DNA of 27,005 nt from Actinomycetota bacterium (GCA_005800965.1 SYEA01000144.1:1-27005); one strand, 5' to 3'. Counted from the stretch's first letter, positions 14,407 through 22,189 are shown. Notes: generated by a model not told the origin, from the letters alone. Translations and numbers: made by a program.

Positions 14407-14967
14407 TCACTGTTCCACGTGGAACCGAACTACCTGGCCATGCCGTTCGGGCATCCCCACACCCAACGAATGCACCCAATTGAGGTCCCAGCGGGAACCG
14501 TGCTCGGGGGGTGGTTCGCTGATAATCACCCATCCACCGTTTCGGGCTAAGCGGGCGGCAATCGGCAGGGTGATCGCTGGGTCAGCAAAGCCCCGTGCCA
14601 CCACCACGTCAAAGGTGCCTTGGAACGCTGGATCACGGCTCATCGCGTCGGCGTCAGATTCCACCGCGGCTACCCGGTCTGCCCAACCCAGGGCAATGAT
14701 TGCCCGTTGCAGCGTGTCGACCCGACTGGCACGGCGGTCCACCAGGGTAACTCGCAGGGTGGGTCGGTCTAGCGCAATGACCAGCCCTGGGATACCCGCT
14801 CCAGAGCCCAAATCCACCACCGACACCACATCATCGGGAAGTGCTGCCACAAAACCTCGCGCGTGGGCCAGTACCTCGGCAATAGGTCGCGCCCCCAAGA
14901 CCCCCTGGGCCTGGGCACGCTGCAATATGGCGGTAAGTGTTACCTCGGCTGGGGCAGTGGACACCAC
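14407..14967 (-). CDS. rsmG: 16S rRNA (guanine-N7) methyltransferase RsmG, short N terminus
   Basis: RsmG (GidB) methylates N7 of 16S rRNA G527; its loss can cause low-level streptomycin resistance. The 186-residue protein has the SAM-binding motif DLGSGAGIPG (52-61), the VTLVDRRASRVDTLQRA segment and VVVARGFAD. It is shorter than typical RsmG (about 200-240). I do not see the usual N-terminal NLT and RH-LDS motifs before the SAM motif. The start is GTG; a second GTG follows directly and stands 6 nt after TACGCT, so start choice is uncertain by one codon. The last codons form the parS site. Confidence 0.88.
   Translation of the reverse strand: MVSTAPAEVTLTAILQRAQAQGVLGARPIAEVLAHARGFVAALPDDVVSVVDLGSGAGIPGLVIALDRPTLRVTLVDRRASRVDTLQRAIIALGWADRVAAVESDADAMSRDPAFQGTFDVVVARGFADPAITLPIAARLARNGGWVIISEPPPEHGSRWDLNWVHSLGVGMPERHGQVVRFHVEQ
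14411..14426. promoter_or_regulatory. parS centromere site
   Basis: TGTTCCACGTGGAACC contains the perfect 14-bp palindrome GTTCCACGTGGAAC (14412-14425). It differs from the bacterial parS consensus TGTTTCACGTGAAACA by symmetric T-to-C and A-to-G changes and an end base; B. subtilis tolerates TTCC in one half. It lies in the last codons of rsmG, encoding FHVEQ, beside parA, a classic parS position. Other CACGTG words in the window lack flanking symmetry. This should be the ParB loading site. Confidence 0.85.
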
Positions 14968-14990
14968 CCCAGCGTAGATGCGCTTGAGGG

Positions 14991-15860
14991 TTACGCCGCT
15001 GGGGCGCGCGACACTACGACGCGCCGGAAGGGATCATCGCCCTCAGAGTGCGTAACCACACCTTCCACGGTGGACAACGTGTCGTGCACGATCTTGCGAT
15101 CTGCCGAGTTCATGGGCTCCAAAATGCGTGGTGTACCGGTTTCGACAACATCGTTGGCGACCTTGATGGCAAACCGCCCCAAGGCATCCTTGCGACGCTG
15201 GCGATATCCGCCCACATCCACCCGCAAGCGTGTGTCATGGTCGCCCAAACGACGCTGGCTCACCACTCGAGTGATGTCTTGCAGTTGGGTCAATGTCATG
15301 CCACGCGCCCCAACGAATGTGGTCAGATCGTCACCCTGCACTGCAATTTCGATGTCATCACCGTCGATGGTCGACTCCACGCGCACTGGCAGCGATGCCG
15401 CCGCAAACAACCCTTCAAGAAAAGTAGTTGCTGCATCACGCACCGTGGTCGGTGGCACCTTAGGGCCGTCATTGCGGCGTGGCGAGTCGCCCTCGCCACC
15501 GCGGTCGGCTTCGCTGCGTTCACTGCGTCGCCCGCGCGGCGGACGTGACGGGCTGCCATCACGCGCACCATCGCGGGAACCATCACGAGCACCTTCACGG
15601 CTTCGATTGCGGGGGCGCTCTGACCTCTCTGAGCGGCGCGCAGAACGTTCTCCGCCGCGCTCGCGTCGCGATGTGTCACGCACAGAAGTTGGTCGTACTC
15701 GAGCGCGCACGATCGCTTCGCCACGCAGGCGGCCGAAGAGTCCGGGTTTTGGTTCTTCGACTACTTCAATTTCGGCGTCTTCACCTGCGACCCCGAGTTG
15801 ATCGAGCGCCAATGACTTTGCATCTTCCACTGTTGCGGCGGTGATTGTTACCCATTCCAT
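14991..15860 (-). CDS. jag: RNA-binding protein Jag/KhpB with long charged linker
   Basis: Domains in order are a Jag-N domain (1-55, including EEPKPGLFGRLRGEA), a linker rich in R, S, D, G and E (about 60-135) with short RDG/ARDGS repeats, a KH domain (about 137-210, with the GARGMTLTQLQ loop), and an R3H domain near the C terminus (NSADRKIVHDTL, 251-262). Jag/KhpB binds RNA and, with KhpA, affects cell elongation and division in Gram-positive bacteria. It lies between yidC and rsmG as usual. GAAGGAG precedes the ATG. The 73-nt gap to yidC is clearly A+T richer than its surroundings and may hold a promoter. Confidence 0.93.
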   Translation of the reverse strand: MEWVTITAATVEDAKSLALDQLGVAGEDAEIEVVEEPKPGLFGRLRGEAIVRARVRPTSVRDTSRRERGGERSARRSERSERPRNRSREGARDGSRDGARDGSPSRPPRGRRSERSEADRGGEGDSPRRNDGPKVPPTTVRDAATTFLEGLFAAASLPVRVESTIDGDDIEIAVQGDDLTTFVGARGMTLTQLQDITRVVSQRRLGDHDTRLRVDVGGYRQRRKDALGRFAIKVANDVVETGTPRILEPMNSADRKIVHDTLSTVEGVVTHSEGDDPFRRVVVSRAPAA

Positions 15861-15933
15861 GTTGTGTTCTCCTTCGTGAGAATGTCTATTAAATAATTGT
15901 GGGGCGATTGTGGTATAAAACTGGATTCGCTAC

Positions 15934-16902
15934 TTATCGTTGTGGTGGCTTGGGTCGCTTTGGTGGGGTGACTGCACCTGATGGCGGTGGTTTAATTTGG
16001 TTGGTTGGTTTATTCTTCGGCGGGGTGACCCGCTTGCTCGAAAAATCTTCATTTTTGCCTGATTTTGCTTGCTTTTTTGGCTTTTTAGCGTCAGCGTCGC
16101 TGATCTCTCGAGCTTCGGCGCTTGCCGCTTGTGCTCTTTTGCCGAGCGAATCTGCCGAGCCGTAGAACCGTTTGGTGATGTAACCCTGCTGGCCGATGCG
16201 CACGATGCCTTGCACGAAGTAATACACGATTAATCCAGTGGGCAAGAAAACCTGAAAAACTGCGAATGCGACGGGTAGATACTGCATGAGTTTTTGCTGG
16301 TTGGCCGACATCGTCGGGCTGACAGTGCGCGACGCCACCATCCGCTGTTGCACGAAGTACAACCCTGCCAAGGCAACGACGAGTCCGGCATAAATCAAAC
16401 CGCGAGCAAAGTCATCTTGCATTACATCGAGAGGTTTCACGGCGAGATCCAAACCGAGCGAGCGCATCTCGGTTTGGCCGACCAGCGACTGATACATCTC
16501 TGATGACTCGGCCAAATTCTTTGGTGCAAATCCCGCTTCGGGGCTCGGGCGATACGTCAACCCGTTCAACAAGTTGAACATCAAAATGAATATCGGCATC
16601 TGGGCCAGCAACGGCAAGCACGAGGCGAGTGGGTTGACCTTGTGTTCTTGGTACAGCTTCATCATGGCTTCGTTCAAGCCCTGCCGATCACCTTTGTGTT
16701 CGATCTGCAATTTGCGCAATTCGGGCTGCAAACGCTGCATGTTCAGCATTCCACGGGTGCTCTTGAGCGTGAGTGGTGTAATCACCAACATCACGATGAT
16801 TGCCATCGCCCCGATGGCAATGGAGTAATTATTGCTCCACGAATAGATCCAGGCAATCAGCCAACCAACGCCGTCGAAAAGGGGAGCTAGCCAATCAAAC
16901 AC
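15934..16902 (-). CDS. yidC: Membrane protein insertase YidC/Oxa1
   Basis: YidC inserts membrane proteins alone or with SecYEG. The 322-residue protein is the short Gram-positive type without the large periplasmic domain. It has an N-terminal helix (WLAPLFDGVGWLIAWIY), the core TM region with PLTLKSTRGMLNMQRLQPEL and NPLASCLPLLAQMPIFI, then further helices, and a Lys/Pro-rich cytoplasmic tail of about 70 residues that may bind ribosomes. The frame extends 25 codons upstream through yidD, but those residues are Arg/Val noise. The GTG at 16902 matches the family start, has GAGG upstream, and overlaps the yidD stop by 8 bp. Confidence 0.93.
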   Translation of the reverse strand: MFDWLAPLFDGVGWLIAWIYSWSNNYSIAIGAMAIIVMLVITPLTLKSTRGMLNMQRLQPELRKLQIEHKGDRQGLNEAMMKLYQEHKVNPLASCLPLLAQMPIFILMFNLLNGLTYRPSPEAGFAPKNLAESSEMYQSLVGQTEMRSLGLDLAVKPLDVMQDDFARGLIYAGLVVALAGLYFVQQRMVASRTVSPTMSANQQKLMQYLPVAFAVFQVFLPTGLIVYYFVQGIVRIGQQGYITKRFYGSADSLGKRAQAASAEAREISDADAKKPKKQAKSGKNEDFSSKRVTPPKNKPTNQIKPPPSGAVTPPKRPKPPQR

Positions 16903-17194
16903 CAGTCGCCTCGCTCTCGTGAGAACACAACGGCACCGGGTCGTAGCCCGACGGACCAAACGGACGACAACGAACAAGCCGTTTGGCCGTTAGCCATCCG
17001 CCTCGCCAGGCACCATGCTGGTCGATTGCCTCGTGGGCATAGTTCGAACAGGACGGGAAGAATCGACACGGAGAGAGAGCTCCTTGGCGCAGTTGTTGGT
17101 ACCACTCGATTGCACGCAGCATCCGCTGTTGCACGGTCGTCAGTTGTATCCCCACGCTGTGGGTAACTTCTCGCAGTGGTGTGACCGTCGTCAC
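16895..17194 (-). CDS. yidD: Membrane protein insertion efficiency factor YidD
   Basis: The 99-residue protein has the YidD signature: CRFFPSCSNYAHEAI (about 43-57), a following HGAWRGGWL helix, RLVRCRPF and GYDPVP. YidD is a small membrane-associated helper of YidC-dependent insertion. The GTG start overlaps the rnpA stop (GTGA), and the stop lies inside yidC, so rnpA-yidD-yidC are translated in a chain. The C terminus is short and lacks the usual basic tail. Confidence 0.93.
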   Translation of the reverse strand: MTTVTPLREVTHSVGIQLTTVQQRMLRAIEWYQQLRQGALSPCRFFPSCSNYAHEAIDQHGAWRGGWLTAKRLVRCRPFGPSGYDPVPLCSHESEATGV

Positions 17195-17562
17195 ATTAGT
17201 ACCTCACTCGTGGGGGAACTCGTTGGTGTCTGATCTTTGGCTCGCTGCACCGCACGTGGCAAAGCTGCTGCCAGCAGACCTGAAAGTTGTCCCCAGCTGT
17301 TATCCACAGGTGGGGCTTCGATGCCAATCAGATACCAGCCGCGCGGCAGGGTGGCGGCTTGAGCCTGCATCAATGCTCGCACCTGGCGACGCACACGATT
17401 GCGGACTACTGCCGGGCCGATTCGCTTTGGTGTAGCAAACGCGACATGCACGCCTGCCGCAGAAGAATCAGGCACCATGCGCACAGTCAAAATACCCTCC
17501 CGTATCGGACGAATGCCCTGAAAACGGGAAAATCCGAGACGCCGAGGAATACGGCTGATCAC
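17191..17562 (-). CDS. rnpA: Ribonuclease P protein component
   Basis: RnpA helps the RNase P RNA cleave tRNA 5' leaders. The 123-residue protein has the family start RIPRRLGFSRFQGIRPIREG, a VAFATPKRIGPAVVRNRVRRQVR block containing the RNR motif, and a helical end. The frame runs 57 codons further upstream, but that stretch overlaps rpmH in another frame; the GTG at 17562 overlaps the rpmH stop as GTGA. Codons for PVDNSWGQ near the C terminus carry two DnaA-box-like sequences. No rnpB RNA is seen in the window. Confidence 0.92.
   Translation of the reverse strand: MISRIPRRLGFSRFQGIRPIREGILTVRMVPDSSAAGVHVAFATPKRIGPAVVRNRVRRQVRALMQAQAATLPRGWYLIGIEAPPVDNSWGQLSGLLAAALPRAVQRAKDQTPTSSPTSEVLM
17287..17314. 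promoter_or_regulatory. DnaA boxes within rnpA, hairpin context
   Basis: A perfect DnaA box TTATCCACA lies at 17300-17308, with TTGTCCCCA 13 bp upstream at 17287-17295. The perfect box is flanked by CCCCA (17291-17295) and TGGGG (17310-17314), resembling the hairpin at 12661-12685. The site is inside the rnpA coding sequence. Confidence 0.5.
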
Positions 17563-17693
17563 GCCGAAAGACGTGCGCGGCCCTTGGCGCGCCGCGACTT
17601 CAGAATGGCCCGCCCAGAGCGGGTCTTCATTCGCTTGCGAAAACCGTGTTTTTTTGCACGACGACGCTTGCTGGGTTGAAATGTACGTTTCAC
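17559..17693 (-). CDS. rpmH: 50S ribosomal protein L34
   Basis: Translation from the GTG at 17693 gives a 44-residue protein, MKRTFQPSKRRRAKKHGFR at its start and RAKGRARLSA at its end, with the KTRSGRAILKSRR core between. This is textbook L34: very basic, full length. It lies on the minus strand with an AGGAGAG Shine-Dalgarno and ends in a GTGA overlap with rnpA. The rpmH-rnpA-yidD-yidC-jag-rsmG-parA-parB order, divergent from dnaA, marks the origin region. Its promoter must share the 257-bp gap with that of dnaA. Confidence 0.97.
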   Translation of the reverse strand: MKRTFQPSKRRRAKKHGFRKRMKTRSGRAILKSRRAKGRARLSA

Positions 17694-17815
17694 GCCTCTC
17701 TCCTGACGTCACTTTCAAGGCATTCGGAAGCAACGGCTCTCAGGCTAGGGCGGGCTATCAGTGCTCACAACACGAATTCGGAGGAACCCAAACACCCTTC
17801 GTGTGATTCGTCATT

Positions 17816-17843
17816 TTGACCCCTGTGGAAAACGTGCTACGTT
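17816..17843 (+). promoter_or_regulatory. dnaA promoter with a DnaA-box-like spacer
   Basis: TTGACC (17816-17821) and TACGTT (17838-17843) are separated by 16 bp, a good primary sigma-factor promoter. The spacer includes TGTGGAAAA (17824-17832), a near DnaA box, so DnaA bound there would block RNA polymerase. Transcription should start near 17850, leaving a leader of about 100 nt before dnaA. Confidence 0.6.
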
Positions 17844-17904
17844 CCCTCTCCCCGCACGAGCACTTGGCGTCGGCACACAGTCTTGCGAAGTTACATCTCT
17901 GGGA

Positions 17905-17936
17905 TTCTCCACACCTTATGGAGGACCTGTGGATGA
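17905..17936. promoter_or_regulatory. DnaA-box-like sites in the dnaA leader
   Basis: TTCTCCACA (17905-17913) and TGTGGATGA (17928-17936) are imperfect DnaA boxes in opposite orientation just before the dnaA Shine-Dalgarno. With the spacer site in the promoter they could mediate autoregulation or form part of the origin. None is a perfect box. Confidence 0.4.
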
Positions 17937-17950
17937 AGGAGGAACCCAAC

Positions 17951-19387
17951 ATGGACATGCACACCGAAGTCACTGGCCCACCGTCTGAGGCACCGAACGC
18001 CCTGTGGGAGCGGGCAGCCGCAGTGTTGCGCCAACAGGTGTCTGAGGCAGTGTGGTTTTCTACGTTCAGCGACATCGTGGTCGAACACGAACCTGTCACC
18101 AAAGTCGGTGGCACGATGAGTTTGAAATTGCATGTTCCGAACACTTTCGTGCGTGATCGCGTGATGACTCGCTACATGTCACTGGTTCGCGACGCGCTGA
18201 ATGAAGCGGGCGGCGCAGCCCATGATTTAAGCGTTGATGTGCGGGCTTTACCGGCAGCCCCTGCAGCCACACCCACCCGCAGCGAGCCGCTCGCCAACCC
18301 GACGACAACAGTGCCTACAGCCAGCGGTACCACAAGCGCCACACGTGCTGGACGCGGAGCGGCCATCGGGCTCAACCCGCGATACACCTTTGACACTTTC
18401 GTCAAGGGTGCCTCTAACCAGTTTGCGTTGGCTGCGGCTCAACGAGTTGCTGAAACACCAGGTCGGTCGTACAACCCACTGTTCATCTATGGCTCCGCAG
18501 GGCTCGGCAAAACACACCTGTTGCACGCCATTGGCTCGTATGTCCACGAGCATTACCCCAACTACGAAGTGCGATACGTCTCCACCGAGACCTTTCTCAA
18601 CGAATACGTGGACGGAATCCGCAACAACACGATCAGTGCGTTCAAACGTCGCTATCGCGAAGTCGACGTGTTGTTGATTGACGACGTGCAATTCATGGAT
18701 GGTAAAGAAGGCCTACAGGAAGAGTTCTTTCACACGTTCAACTCGTTGCACGGCTCAGGCAAACAAATCGTGATTTCCAGCGATCGTGTTCCTGACGCAA
18801 TCCCCACTCTCGAAGATCGCCTGCGTGGGCGCTTCCGCTGGGGTCTCATCACAGATATTCAGCCCCCGGATGTTGAAACTCGGTTGGCGATTCTGCGCAA
18901 CAAAGCCGAACGTGAACGCCTCGATGCTTCGCCGGATGTCTTGGAGTTCATTGCCTCAAGTGTCACCACAAACATCCGCGAATTAGAGGGAGCCTTGGTG
19001 CGGGTGGCTGCCTATGCATCGCTCAATCGCACCCATATCGACATCGAACTGGCTCGTCAGCTGTTGGTGGATTTGGTCACCCGCCGGGTGGGCAAGCAGC
19101 GTCCGGCTGACCAGTTGCTGCGTGAGATCTGCGATTACCTCGGAGTCACCCATGAGGCCATGTGTAGCCACAGTCGGCAACGACCTTTAGTCACGGCTCG
19201 GCAAACTGCGATGTATGTCATTCGCGAACTGACCGATTTGTCGTATCCGGCCATTGGTCGCCTGTTTGGCAACCGTGACCACACAACGGTCATTCATGCG
19301 GTGGCCAAAACCCAACATGTGATGAAAGATCGCCAACGTGTGTTTGATCAGGTCAACGAACTCTTGCGAATGTTCAAGGTGGCGTAA
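17951..19387 (+). CDS. dnaA: Chromosomal replication initiator DnaA
   Basis: DnaA binds DnaA boxes and melts oriC. The 478-residue protein has domain I (about 15-85, LWERAAAVLRQQVSEAVWFSTF), a short Ala/Pro/Thr-rich domain II (about 95-140), an AAA+ domain III with Walker A GSAGLGKTH (181-189) and Walker B LLIDDVQF (241-248), and domain IV with the DnaA signature GNRDHTTVIHA (440-450). The frame opens 45 codons earlier, but the ATG at 17951 has a perfect AAGGAGG and starts at the family N terminus. It is divergent from rpmH and followed by oriC and dnaN. Confidence 0.98.
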   Translation: MDMHTEVTGPPSEAPNALWERAAAVLRQQVSEAVWFSTFSDIVVEHEPVTKVGGTMSLKLHVPNTFVRDRVMTRYMSLVRDALNEAGGAAHDLSVDVRALPAAPAATPTRSEPLANPTTTVPTASGTTSATRAGRGAAIGLNPRYTFDTFVKGASNQFALAAAQRVAETPGRSYNPLFIYGSAGLGKTHLLHAIGSYVHEHYPNYEVRYVSTETFLNEYVDGIRNNTISAFKRRYREVDVLLIDDVQFMDGKEGLQEEFFHTFNSLHGSGKQIVISSDRVPDAIPTLEDRLRGRFRWGLITDIQPPDVETRLAILRNKAERERLDASPDVLEFIASSVTTNIRELEGALVRVAAYASLNRTHIDIELARQLLVDLVTRRVGKQRPADQLLREICDYLGVTHEAMCSHSRQRPLVTARQTAMYVIRELTDLSYPAIGRLFGNRDHTTVIHAVAKTQHVMKDRQRVFDQVNELLRMFKVA

Positions 19388-19634
19388 TGACGAGCGTCAC
19401 TGTGGGCCGCCAGTGGATGTCGTGTGGACAATCTGTGGGGTTTGCCCGAGTTATCCGACCACGACAAACCACACGCCTGCAAGGTGTGCACGTCAACGCA
19501 CTCCCTGTGCGGACTACAACCCTTGTCTACGCTGGGAAACATCGCCTTTATCCACAATCCACAGCACTTATTACTGATATCACCTTTCATACATCTGATC
19601 GTTGTAACCACCACCCACGAGCGAGGCCATAGTT
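19388..19634. other. oriC: oriC, replication origin (dnaA-dnaN intergenic region)
   Basis: This 247-bp gap holds a perfect TGTGGACAA (19423-19431), a perfect TTATCCACA (19548-19556), and weaker sites TGTGGGGTT (19434), TTATCCGAC (19451), TTGTCTACG (19523) and CAATCCACA (19555-19563). The left boxes face opposite to the right ones. An A+T-rich stretch (about 19565-19596, with ttattactgatatc) adjoins the right boxes and is the likely unwinding element. It contains no gene. The dnaA-dnaN gap is the usual actinobacterial origin, but it is short and has few boxes compared with Streptomyces. Confidence 0.85.
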
Positions 19635-20729
19635 GTGAAATTTCGAGTTGAACGCCAAGAACTCACCGAGGCCTTAGCCGATGTAAGCCGCGTGGCAACT
19701 GCCCGCACCAGTGCGATGCCGGCTTTGGCTGGTGTGGAACTGGCAGTGTCAGGCGAAACCCTCACATTGTCGTGCACCGACAAAGAGATTTCCATTCAGT
19801 CCACCTTGTCTGTTGGTGGACAAAAAGACGGTGTCGCTGTGCCAAGTGCTCGAGTGCTTACCGACTTGGTGCGTGGTTTGCCGGACGGAAAGGTGCAAAT
19901 TGCCCTAGAGGCGGAATCTTTGGTGGTGGAAGCTGCACGCAACCGCTCTTCGGTGATGTGTTATTCAGCCGCAGATTTCCCGAAGATCATTCAGGCCAGT
20001 GCGGCCGAAGGAACAGTTTCCGCAAGTTTGTTCGGTGAGGCCTTGCGCCAAGTGGTGCGTGCTGCAAGTGCCGATCTCAGTCGCCTGGCTCTTACTGGGG
20101 TGCTCATCAGCAACCAAGCCGAGGGTCTCACCTTTGTGGCTACCGACAGTTATCGCTTGGCCGTGCGGCAAATTGCAGGAACTTCATTGGCCGGCGAAAG
20201 TACGGTCATCATCCCAGCGCGTGCCTTGGGTGAATTGTTGCGTTTGATTAAAGATCACGAAACCATCACGTATCGCTTGGCCGCCGATCGAGCAACGTTC
20301 AGTGTGGGCAACACCACCCTGTCCACGTCGTTGTTGGCCGTTCAGTTTCCGAACTATAAGCAATTGATTCAACCTTCGTATCCAAACAAGCTCGGCGTCA
20401 ACCGAGAAGCGCTGTTGGATGCGGTACGACGCTCCAAAGTGTTTGCTCGTGACACAATCCCGGTTCGACTTACACAGTCAACGGGTTCACTCAAATTGTC
20501 GGTGCACACCAACGACACGGGCGAAACCATCGAAGAACTTGACGCTGACTACAAAGGCCCAGAAATCATGATCGGCTTCAACCCCGATTATTTGCTGCAA
20601 GGCATTGAGGCTTGTGTGGGTGAAACCATCACCATCGAATCGAGTGACCCGATCAAACCAGCCGTGCTGCGTGGGTCCACAAATGACGGCTATCTCTATC
20701 TGGTGATGCCGCAACGACTCACGTCGTGA
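19635..20729 (+). CDS. dnaN: DNA polymerase III beta subunit (sliding clamp)
   Basis: The 364-residue clamp has three similar domains: MKFRVERQELTEALADVSRV at the start, the central FVATDSYRLAVRQ motif of the second domain, and the C-terminal YLVMPQRL. It encircles DNA and tethers the polymerase and repair proteins. The start is GTG with GCGAGG about 8 nt upstream. The stop overlaps the recF GTG start (GTGA). Confidence 0.97.
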   Translation: MKFRVERQELTEALADVSRVATARTSAMPALAGVELAVSGETLTLSCTDKEISIQSTLSVGGQKDGVAVPSARVLTDLVRGLPDGKVQIALEAESLVVEAARNRSSVMCYSAADFPKIIQASAAEGTVSASLFGEALRQVVRAASADLSRLALTGVLISNQAEGLTFVATDSYRLAVRQIAGTSLAGESTVIIPARALGELLRLIKDHETITYRLAADRATFSVGNTTLSTSLLAVQFPNYKQLIQPSYPNKLGVNREALLDAVRRSKVFARDTIPVRLTQSTGSLKLSVHTNDTGETIEELDADYKGPEIMIGFNPDYLLQGIEACVGETITIESSDPIKPAVLRGSTNDGYLYLVMPQRLTS

Positions 20730-21832
20730 TTGGTCGCTCGTTGCAGCTCACTGATTTTCGAAACTATTCGTCGCTACAACTCGAACTCGGTGCAGGTGTT
20801 CATGCCCTGATTGGCGACAACGCGCAAGGCAAAACCAATTTGGTCGAGGCACTCGTGGTGCTTTCTACGATGAAATCGTTTCGTGGGGTTACCAACGAGG
20901 CAGTCGTGCGCAAAGGCGCTACGAGTGCTTTCATTCGCGCAGACATTGAGCATGACGACGACCGGGAATTCTTGGTGGAAATCGAATTCAAGTCGGCTGG
21001 GCGTTCGGTTGCCCAAGTAAACCGCAAGCGAATCGTGCGAACACGCGATCTTCTTGGTGTGTTGCGCACCACGGTCTTCATGCCAGACGACCGCAATTTG
21101 GTGCATGGCGGGGCGAGTGAACGGCGTGCATTGTTGGACGGTGCAGTGGTGGCAGTGGAGCCGAGCCGACTTGATTTGGTGAGTGAACTTGACCGCGTAG
21201 TGCGCCAACGCAATGCGCTACTCAAAGACGCGGGCTACCGACCTTCAAGTGCAGTATTGGCAGCACTCGATGCTTGGGATGAAAAACTTGCAGTGCTGGG
21301 TGATGAAGTTGGTGCAGCACGGGCTGCACTCTTGGCAGAAATGAGACCGTTCGTGCAGTCGTCCTATGCCGCATTGGCTGGCGAAGCCCGCGAAGTGTTT
21401 CTTACCTATAGCGCGGAGTGGCGGGGTGGTGGGCTGGCGAATGCGCTGGCGGAATCGCGCGAAAACGACCTGCGTCGCGGCACCACAACGGTGGGGCCGC
21501 ATCGCGATGATGTCGTTGTACAACTCGACGACTTTGCTTCACGCACCCAAGGTTCTCATGGTGAACAGCATTCCTTGGGTATCGCTTTGCGAATGGCGGT
21601 GCATCAGGTGGTTACCAAGCGTTGGTTAAGCCCGCCAGTCGTGGTGCTTGATGACGTGTTGTCGGCCCTGGATAACAAACGGGCGACAGCGCTGTTTGAG
21701 CGGTTGTTGGTGGCCTTGCCGCACCGCCAAGTGCTGGTGACCAGTGCCCACCCGTTGCCGGTATCACCACACATCACCCGCTGGCTACAAGTGGATGCCG
21801 GAACGATCACTCCCGTCACACAGGCTCCCTGA
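20726..21832 (+). CDS. recF: DNA replication and repair protein RecF
   Basis: RecF is an SMC-like ATPase that helps load RecA at gaps with RecO and RecR. The 368-residue protein has LTDFRNYSSLQLEL near the start, Walker A GDNAQGKTN (30-38), the signature region GEQHSLGIALRMAV and Walker B VVVLDDVLSALD (305-316). The GTG start overlaps the dnaN stop; its own stop overlaps the next ATG by one base. Standard dnaA-dnaN-recF order. Confidence 0.96.
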   Translation: MIGRSLQLTDFRNYSSLQLELGAGVHALIGDNAQGKTNLVEALVVLSTMKSFRGVTNEAVVRKGATSAFIRADIEHDDDREFLVEIEFKSAGRSVAQVNRKRIVRTRDLLGVLRTTVFMPDDRNLVHGGASERRALLDGAVVAVEPSRLDLVSELDRVVRQRNALLKDAGYRPSSAVLAALDAWDEKLAVLGDEVGAARAALLAEMRPFVQSSYAALAGEAREVFLTYSAEWRGGGLANALAESRENDLRRGTTTVGPHRDDVVVQLDDFASRTQGSHGEQHSLGIALRMAVHQVVTKRWLSPPVVVLDDVLSALDNKRATALFERLLVALPHRQVLVTSAHPLPVSPHITRWLQVDAGTITPVTQAP

Positions 21833-22140
21833 TGAACAACACCAATCCCGACAACCCACTCAGCCTGCAAAGTCAGTTGACCCGGCTACTGGCCTCACTG
21901 GGATCAGACGATGCCGCCAGCGTGAAGGGCGTGTTTGGTGCCTGGACCAATCTGGTGGGCGCAGCCGTGGCAGCCCACGTGCAGCCGGTCAAGTTGGTTG
22001 ATTCAACACTCATCGTCGAAGTCGATGACCCGCACTGGGCAACCGAAATGAAGTTCTTAGAAGCGTCATTGTGTGAAAAAATCTCGCAACTCACCACGAC
22101 TCCAGTCACCTCGCTCGAAGTGCGAGTAAAACGCCGATAA
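21832..22140 (+). CDS. dciA: DciA-type DUF721 protein (probable helicase loader)
   Basis: The 102-residue protein has the DUF721 pattern: an early helical region (LTRLLASLG), GVFGAWTNLVGAAVAAHVQPVKL (about 33-55), the TLIVEVDDPHWATEMKFL core and a basic end. DUF721/DciA proteins interact with and help load DnaB in bacteria lacking DnaC. Position after recF and before gyrB is the normal actinobacterial one. It starts on the last base of the recF stop (TGATG). DnaB is in this same window. Confidence 0.85.
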   Translation: MNNTNPDNPLSLQSQLTRLLASLGSDDAASVKGVFGAWTNLVGAAVAAHVQPVKLVDSTLIVEVDDPHWATEMKFLEASLCEKISQLTTTPVTSLEVRVKRR

Positions 22141-22189
22141 TTCTGGTGTTTTTCTCCACTATGTTCCCTGTTTCCAACCACCAAAAAGG

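Noticed and set aside
14863..15801. 312-residue reading frame opposite jag
   Set aside because: Ser/Arg-rich composition mirrors the low-complexity linker of jag; no start signal or homology.
17563..17733. 57-codon N-terminal extension of rnpA
   Set aside because: This region encodes rpmH in another frame; the GTGA overlap at 17559-17562 is the natural start.
17816..17950. 45-codon N-terminal extension of dnaA
   Set aside because: It contains the promoter and leader; the ATG at 17951 has a perfect Shine-Dalgarno and the family N terminus.
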